From: an uncultured Peptococcaceae bacterium
GTDB taxonomy: Bacteria; Bacillota; Peptococcia; Peptococcales; Peptococcaceae
Direction: 5' to 3'
Assembly: GCA_937976375.1 (NCBI GenBank)
Contig: CALJRU010000058.1
Location: forward strand, 1-6,861
Length of the DNA: 6,861 nt
The translations under genes and the position numbers were made by a program. Below the pieces are notes generated by a model, which saw only the letters and a list, made by a program, of their open reading frames with translations, did no database searches and was not told the DNA's origin. Of this stretch, positions 1-6,861 are shown one piece after another (positions within the stretch are counted from its first letter, which is position 1; every line of letters begins with the position of its first letter).

Positions 1-90
1 CCTGTAACCATCCCGAACACAGAAGTTAAGCCCTTCAGCGCCGACAATACTTGCTGCTCTTTTGCTGGGAAGATAGGTCATTGCCAGGAT
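1..90 (+). rRNA. rrf: 5S ribosomal RNA, 3' part (5' end outside window)
   Basis: This is the 3' three quarters of a 5S rRNA, the small RNA of the large ribosomal subunit. The sequence at 9-30 (ccatcccgaacacagaag and following) is the highly conserved loop B/helix III region. It is followed by the conserved ttaagcccttcagcgccga segment at about 25-43. The 3' strand of helix I, ttgccagg, lies at 81-88 and would pair with the missing 5' end. Roughly the first 25-30 nt lie left of the window. The 3' end at about 88-90 is estimated from helix I. The helix IV/loop E segment (about 44-76) differs from textbook sequences and its arms pair poorly as read. The gene probably ends an rRNA operon, but the 16S and 23S genes are not in view, so a lone 5S copy is possible. 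Confidence 0.93.
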
Positions 91-100
91 AGGATGAAAG

Positions 101-130
101 GCGCTCCGCAGTTGTGCGGAGTGCTTTTTT
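101..130 (+). terminator. Intrinsic (Rho-independent) terminator of the 5S/rRNA unit
   Basis: A 10-bp GC-rich stem (gcgctccgca at 101-110 with tgcggagtgc at 115-124, one G-U pair) closes a 4-nt loop (gttg, 111-114). Six T residues follow at 125-130. It begins about 11 nt after the 5S 3' end, the usual place for an rRNA operon terminator. It should insulate rpoBC from strong rRNA transcription, so the promoters downstream are needed for rpoB. Confidence 0.93.
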
Positions 131-166
131 GTTGTACCAAAAAATGATTTTTCTTTAAAGTTTCTA

Positions 167-195
167 TTGACAAATTGCTCGTTTTGCACTAAACT
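167..195 (+). promoter_or_regulatory. Candidate sigma-A promoter P1 upstream of rpoB
   Basis: A perfect -35 hexamer TTGACA (167-172) is followed after an ideal 17-nt spacer by TAAACT (190-195), which matches 4 of 6 positions of TATAAT. The A/T-rich tract just upstream (about 139-166, with runs of A and T) could act as an UP element. The start would be near 202, giving a leader of about 94 nt before the rpoB TTG. This is the best -35 in the gap. No transcription data are available here. Confidence 0.68.
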
Positions 196-206
196 TGATT
201 AGCTAT

Positions 207-215
207 TGTTATAAT
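207..215 (+). promoter_or_regulatory. Candidate extended -10 promoter P2 upstream of rpoB
   Basis: TGTTATAAT is a perfect extended -10 (TG-N-TATAAT) with the consensus hexamer TATAAT at 210-215. No good -35 lies 16-18 nt upstream. The nearest, TTGCAC at 184-189, is 20 nt away, so the element would rely on the TG extension. The start would fall near 222, inside the inverted repeat at 213-238. Confidence 0.55.
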
Positions 216-238
216 GGTATCATTGACGGTATACCATT
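213..238 (+). repeat. 8-bp perfect inverted repeat in the rpoB promoter/leader
   Basis: AATGGTAT (213-220) and ATACCATT (231-238) are perfect inverted copies separated by 10 nt. One G-T and one A-T pair could extend the stem outward (212/239 and 211/240). Inside the right arm lies the 8-bp palindrome GGTATACC (228-235), and GGTAT recurs directly at 216-220 and 228-232. The element overlaps the last bases of the P2 -10 and the -35 of P3. It could be a protein-binding operator or, in RNA made from P1, a leader hairpin. No binding protein can be named from the sequence. Confidence 0.6.
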
Positions 239-250
239 GTTTAATATTAT
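223..250 (+). promoter_or_regulatory. Candidate sigma-A promoter P3 upstream of rpoB
   Basis: TTGACG (223-228, 5 of 6 to TTGACA) and TATTAT (245-250, 5 of 6 to TATAAT) are spaced by 16 nt. The start would be near 257, giving a leader of about 40 nt. In AT-rich DNA such pairs arise by chance more often than P1-quality sites, so this is the less certain of the two spaced hexamer pairs. Confidence 0.45.
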
Positions 251-281
251 TGTCGTAAGCAGCTTCGTCTATAGTATTAGT

Positions 282-290
282 AAGGGGTGA
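282..290 (+). promoter_or_regulatory. Ribosome binding site that decides the rpoB start
   Basis: AAGGGGTGA is a near-perfect match to the complement of the 16S 3' end (AAGGAGGTGA). It sits 5 nt before TTG at 296-298, the optimal distance. An in-frame GTG at 287-289 lies inside this site and so has no Shine-Dalgarno of its own. TTG at 296 is therefore the likelier start. Confidence 0.8.
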
Positions 291-295
291 ACGCT

Positions 296-3200
296 TTGGT
301 TGAATTAAGCAGCCATGCATTGACAAAGCGACATAGTTTTTCGAAGATCAAAGAAATCATGGAGATGCCAAATTTGATCGCTATTCAGCGTAATTCTTAT
401 CATTGGTTTCTTGATGAAGGGCTGAAGGAGACTTTTGAAGAGGTTTCTCCAATTACGGATTTTTCTGATACGCTTCAGCTCGAATTTTTGACTTCGAGTT
501 TTGGTGAACCAAAGTATAGTGTGGAGGAATGCAAGGATCGTGACGCCACCTATGCTGCACCATTGCGTATTAAGGTACGTCTGCTCAATAAGGAGAGCGG
601 CGAAATTAAAGAACAGGAAGTCTTCATGGGAGACTTCCCACTTATGACTGAGCAAGGTACATTTGTAATCAATGGGGCTGAACGTGTTATCGTCAGTCAG
701 TTGGTTCGTAGTCCTGGTGTTTACTATAATCGTGAAATTGATACAGCTGGTAAGGCGCTCTATGGCTGCACAGTCATTCCAAACCGTGGCGCATGGTTGG
801 AATTGGAATCTGATGCCAATGACGTTATGTATGTGCGCCTTGACCGTACAAGAAAGCTTCCAGCTACTGTATTGCTTCGTGCTCTGGGATATGGCCATAA
901 TGATGATATTTTGGCGCTGTTCAATAATGATGAATTGATCAATCCTACTATTGAAAAGGATACGACTTCCAATGAACCAGAGGCGTTGATTGAAATTTAT
1001 AAACGTTTGCGTCCTGGTGATCCTCCAACGGTTGATAGTGCACGCAATCTGATTCACTCCCTGTTTTTTGACCACAAGCGCTACGATCTTGCAAAAGTTG
1101 GTCGTTATAAGATCAATAAAAAGCTTGGCCTTGATGTGGATAAACACACCAAGAATTTGACGCTTGAAGATATTTTAGCGGCATATCGTTACATGCTTTC
1201 TCTGATGCATGGTGCAGAGGGATACACTGTAGATGATATTGACCACTTGGGTAACCGCCGCATTCGCAGTGTTGGGGAACTTCTGCAGAATCAGTTCCGT
1301 ATTGGCTTGACGCGAATGGAACGTAACGTGCGTGAACGTATGACAACGCAGGATCCAAACGAAGTAACACCACAGAGTTTGATCAATATTCGTCCTGTTG
1401 TTGCTAGTATTAAAGAGTTCTTTGGCAGTTCACAGCTGTCACAGTTTATGGATCAGATCAATCCGCTGGCAGAATTAACGCATAAACGCCGTTTGTCTGC
1501 ACTGGGGCCTGGTGGTTTGAGCCGTGAACGTGCTGGCTATGAAGTTCGTGACGTTCACCATTCTCACTATGGTCGTATGTGTCCTATCGAAACGCCTGAA
1601 GGTCCAAACATTGGTTTGATCAACTCTTTGGCTACGTATGGCCGCATCAATGAGTATGGCTTCATCGAAACGCCTTATCGCAAGGTGAATGATTGCCATG
1701 TCACTGATGATATTGAATATTTGACTGCTGACGTTGAAGAAAAATTCACCATTGCACAGGCCAACACTGAACTGGATGAGAATAATATGATTATTCCAGA
1801 AAAAGTTGATGCGCGTCATGGTGAAGAAAACATCGTCATTGAAAAAGAAAAAGTAGAATACATGGACGTATCGCCAAAGCAGGTTGTTTCCATTGCAACG
1901 GCACTGATTCCGTTCTTGGAACACGATGACGCGAACCGTGCTTTGATGGGGACGAACATGCAGCGTCAGGCAGTACCGCTGCTCGTTACTGAAGCACCAT
2001 TCGTTGGTACTGGTATGGAATACCGTGCTGGCTATGACTCTTGTGTATTTGCTATTGCGAAACATAGCGGTATTGTAAGCTATGTTTCTGCTGATGAGAT
2101 TCATGTGCGCGGCGATGGCGGCGAACGTGATGTTTATAAGCTGACCAAATTCAAAGGTTCCAACCAGGGCAGCTGCATTAACCAGCATGTCCTTGTCTCC
2201 AAGGGTCAGCATGTCAATGCTGGAGATATCCTTGCAGATGGTCCATCTACCTCAAATGGTGAGTTGGCATTGGGTCGCAATGCGTTGATTGCCTTCATGA
2301 ACTGGGAAGGTTACAACTACGAAGACGCTGTTCTGATTAGTGAACGTTTGGTTAAGGAAGACGTTTATACTTCCATCCACATTGATGAATTTGAATGTGA
2401 CTCTCGCGATACTAAATTAGGGCCAGAAGAAATCACACGCGATATCCCAAATGTTGGGGAAGATGTTTTGAAAAACCTTGATAATCGCGGGATTATTCGT
2501 GTAGGTGCGGAAATTCGTGCCGGGGATATTCTGGTTGGGAAGGTTACACCAAAAGGTGAAACCGAACTGACGGCGGAAGAACGTTTGCTGCGTGCTATCT
2601 TTGGTGAAAAGGCCAGAGAAGTACGTGATACATCTTTGCGTGTTCCTCATGGCGGCAGCGGGATCGTTGTTGACGTTAAAGTATTTACTCGCAAAGATGG
2701 CGATGAACTTTCTCCAGGGGTCAACGAAGTGGTTCGCGTGTATATTGCCCAAAAACGTAAGATTTCTCAGGGGGATAAGATGGCAGGTCGTCACGGGAAC
2801 AAGGGGGTTGTTTCCCGCGTGCTTCCAGAATGTGATATGCCATTTTTGCCAGATGGGACTCCTGTTGATATCGTGCTGAACCCATTGGGCGTACCTAGCC
2901 GTATGAACATAGGGCAGGTATTGGAAGTTCATTTGGGTATGGCAGCAAAGGCGTTAGGCTTGCATTTTGCAACAAGCGTATTCGATGGTGCGAGCGAACA
3001 TGACATCGGTGATATGCTTGAAAAGGCTGGATATGATCGCAGTGGTAAATTTGTACTGCGTGATGGACGTACGGGTCGTCCTTTCGATAACCCTGTTACG
3101 GTTGGTTATATGTATTACCTCAAGTTAATGCACTTGGTTGATGATAAGATCCATGCACGTTCCATTGGGCCATATTCTCTTGTCACGCAGCAGCCTCTGG

Positions 3201-3709
3201 GTGGTAAAGCTCAGTTTGGCGGTCAGCGCTTCGGGGAAATGGAAGTATGGGCACTGGAAGCTTATGGTGCATCACATACTTTGCAGGAAATGCTTACCGT
3301 TAAGAGTGATGATGTTGTCGGACGTGTTAAAACTTACGAAGCTATTGTTAAGGGCGAAAATCTGCCAGAAGCTGGCGTACCAGAAGCCTTTAAGGTATTG
3401 ATGAAAGAGCTGCAGTCTCTTTGCTTGGATATTCGTATCCTTGATGAAGATAACAATGAAATTGACATGTCTGATGATGATGATGAATTTGAAGAGCAGC
3501 CAAAAGATTTTGTTGCTCAGCAGCATATGCATGATTCAGACAGCGATGGTGATCATCGTGGCGATGAAGTTATCGATGTGAATACCGATGATGAGTCCTT
3601 TGATGAGGAACCACCTGCCGATGAAGATTTTTCTCTCTTTGAAGAAGAGGGAGATTTTGAGGATGATGACGATTTGTTTGTCATCGCCGATGATAACTTA
3701 GACGACTGA
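296..3709 (+). CDS. rpoB: DNA-directed RNA polymerase subunit beta
   Basis: RpoB forms one half of the active-site cleft of RNA polymerase, joining alpha2, beta-prime and sigma in the cytoplasm. From the TTG start it is 1137 residues, beginning MVELSSHALTKRHSF. The rifampicin-pocket region is at residues 375-407 (FFGSSQLSQFMDQ, then THKRRLSALGPGG), with D386, H396 and S401 equivalent to E. coli D516, H526 and S531. NMQRQAVP begins at 554. The acidic pair E676-D677 lies in WEGYNYEDAV. The active-site lysines are K828 and K836 in KMAGRHGNK (E. coli K1065 and K1073). The C-terminal block QQPLGGKAQFGGQRFGEMEV begins at 965. The offset from E. coli numbering is 130 at the rifampicin region and 237 at K828, showing that both proteobacterial insertions are missing. 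Residues from about 1050 form an unusually acidic tail. rpoC follows after 30 nt. Identity is certain; only the start (TTG 296 against GTG 287) is debatable. Confidence 0.98.
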   Translation: MVELSSHALTKRHSFSKIKEIMEMPNLIAIQRNSYHWFLDEGLKETFEEVSPITDFSDTLQLEFLTSSFGEPKYSVEECKDRDATYAAPLRIKVRLLNKESGEIKEQEVFMGDFPLMTEQGTFVINGAERVIVSQLVRSPGVYYNREIDTAGKALYGCTVIPNRGAWLELESDANDVMYVRLDRTRKLPATVLLRALGYGHNDDILALFNNDELINPTIEKDTTSNEPEALIEIYKRLRPGDPPTVDSARNLIHSLFFDHKRYDLAKVGRYKINKKLGLDVDKHTKNLTLEDILAAYRYMLSLMHGAEGYTVDDIDHLGNRRIRSVGELLQNQFRIGLTRMERNVRERMTTQDPNEVTPQSLINIRPVVASIKEFFGSSQLSQFMDQINPLAELTHKRRLSALGPGGLSRERAGYEVRDVHHSHYGRMCPIETPEGPNIGLINSLATYGRINEYGFIETPYRKVNDCHVTDDIEYLTADVEEKFTIAQANTELDENNMIIPEKVDARHGEENIVIEKEKVEYMDVSPKQVVSIATALIPFLEHDDANRALMGTNMQRQAVPLLVTEAPFVGTGMEYRAGYDSCVFAIAKHSGIVSYVSADEIHVRGDGGERDVYKLTKFKGSNQGSCINQHVLVSKGQHVNAGDILADGPSTSNGELALGRNALIAFMNWEGYNYEDAVLISERLVKEDVYTSIHIDEFECDSRDTKLGPEEITRDIPNVGEDVLKNLDNRGIIRVGAEIRAGDILVGKVTPKGETELTAEERLLRAIFGEKAREVRDTSLRVPHGGSGIVVDVKVFTRKDGDELSPGVNEVVRVYIAQKRKISQGDKMAGRHGNKGVVSRVLPECDMPFLPDGTPVDIVLNPLGVPSRMNIGQVLEVHLGMAAKALGLHFATSVFDGASEHDIGDMLEKAGYDRSGKFVLRDGRTGRPFDNPVTVGYMYYLKLMHLVDDKIHARSIGPYSLVTQQPLGGKAQFGGQRFGEMEVWALEAYGASHTLQEMLTVKSDDVVGRVKTYEAIVKGENLPEAGVPEAFKVLMKELQSLCLDIRILDEDNNEIDMSDDDDEFEEQPKDFVAQQHMHDSDSDGDHRGDEVIDVNTDDESFDEEPPADEDFSLFEEEGDFEDDDDLFVIADDNLDD

Positions 3710-3724
3710 TACCGTTCGATTTAG

Positions 3725-3731
3725 AAGGGAG
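3725..3731 (+). promoter_or_regulatory. Ribosome binding site that decides the rpoC start
   Basis: AAGGGAG lies 8 nt upstream of TTG at 3740-3742 in the 30-nt rpoB-rpoC gap. No ATG or GTG in the rpoC frame is better placed. The reading from TTG gives the conserved N-terminal region without extra or missing residues. There is no terminator or convincing promoter in the gap, supporting co-transcription with rpoB. Confidence 0.8.
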
Positions 3732-3739
3732 CGTCTCTT

Positions 3740-6861
<3,122 letters not shown>

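Noticed and set aside
214..258. A 14-codon open frame (MVSLTVYHCLILLS) in the rpoB leader, a possible leader peptide
   Set aside because: It has no Shine-Dalgarno, its ATG overlaps the P2 -10 element, and it lacks runs of a regulatory amino acid. It would be translated only from P1 transcripts, if at all.
616..638. Perfect 8-bp inverted repeat GGAAGTCT-N7-AGACTTCC inside rpoB
   Set aside because: It lies in conserved coding sequence (EVFMGDFP) and has no T-run after it, so it is not a terminator. Chance occurrence within codon constraints is sufficient explanation.
3473..3490. GAT-rich stretch as a microsatellite or slippage repeat
   Set aside because: Only four consecutive GAT codons occur, followed by GAA, and the frame stays open with the acidic tail continuing. 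It reflects Asp-rich coding rather than a phase-variable repeat.
3710..3739. Possible separate promoter or attenuator between rpoB and rpoC
   Set aside because: The 30-nt gap holds only the rpoC ribosome binding site; no hairpin with a T-run and no spaced promoter hexamers are visible.

Overview
The window holds an ordinary but complete-looking bacterial transcription module: the 3' part of a 5S rRNA with its terminator (1-130), a 165-nt regulatory stretch (131-295), a complete rpoB (296-3709) and the first three quarters or more of rpoC (3740-6861, running off the right edge). Everything functional reads on the + strand. The minus-strand open frames opposite rpoB and rpoC look like shadows of conserved coding sequence.

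Organism: RpoB and RpoC have the compact 'Gram-positive' architecture. Spacing between conserved motifs shows that the large proteobacterial insertions (beta SI1 and SI2, beta-prime SI3) are absent, and the wording is close to that of Bacillota proteins. The mid-to-low GC content, the two TTG start codons with strong Shine-Dalgarno sites, and the general feel of the sequence point to Bacillota, most likely Negativicutes (relatives of Veillonella, Dialister or Megasphaera). The class-level placement is inference; the phylum-level placement is firmer.

Layout and logic: the 5S gene is closed by a strong intrinsic terminator, so rpoBC should not depend on rRNA read-through. The gap that follows contains three candidate sigma-A-type promoters: TTGACA-N17-TAAACT, an extended -10 TGTTATAAT, and TTGACG-N16-TATTAT. 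An 8+8 bp inverted repeat overlaps the second and third. A strong Shine-Dalgarno then sets the start of rpoB at a TTG. A 30-nt gap containing a second Shine-Dalgarno leads to rpoC, also starting at TTG, so the two catalytic subunits are co-transcribed and probably made in matched amounts.

What stands out: (1) rpoB lies directly behind an rRNA gene instead of behind rplJ-rplL, the usual bacterial order, and has its own promoters; (2) RpoB carries a very acidic C-terminal tail of about 88 residues; (3) the inverted repeat in the promoter/leader is a candidate regulatory element; (4) RpoC has Arg at the position that sensitises RNA polymerase to fidaxomicin. I see no mobile element, CRISPR array, tRNA or novel multi-gene system here.
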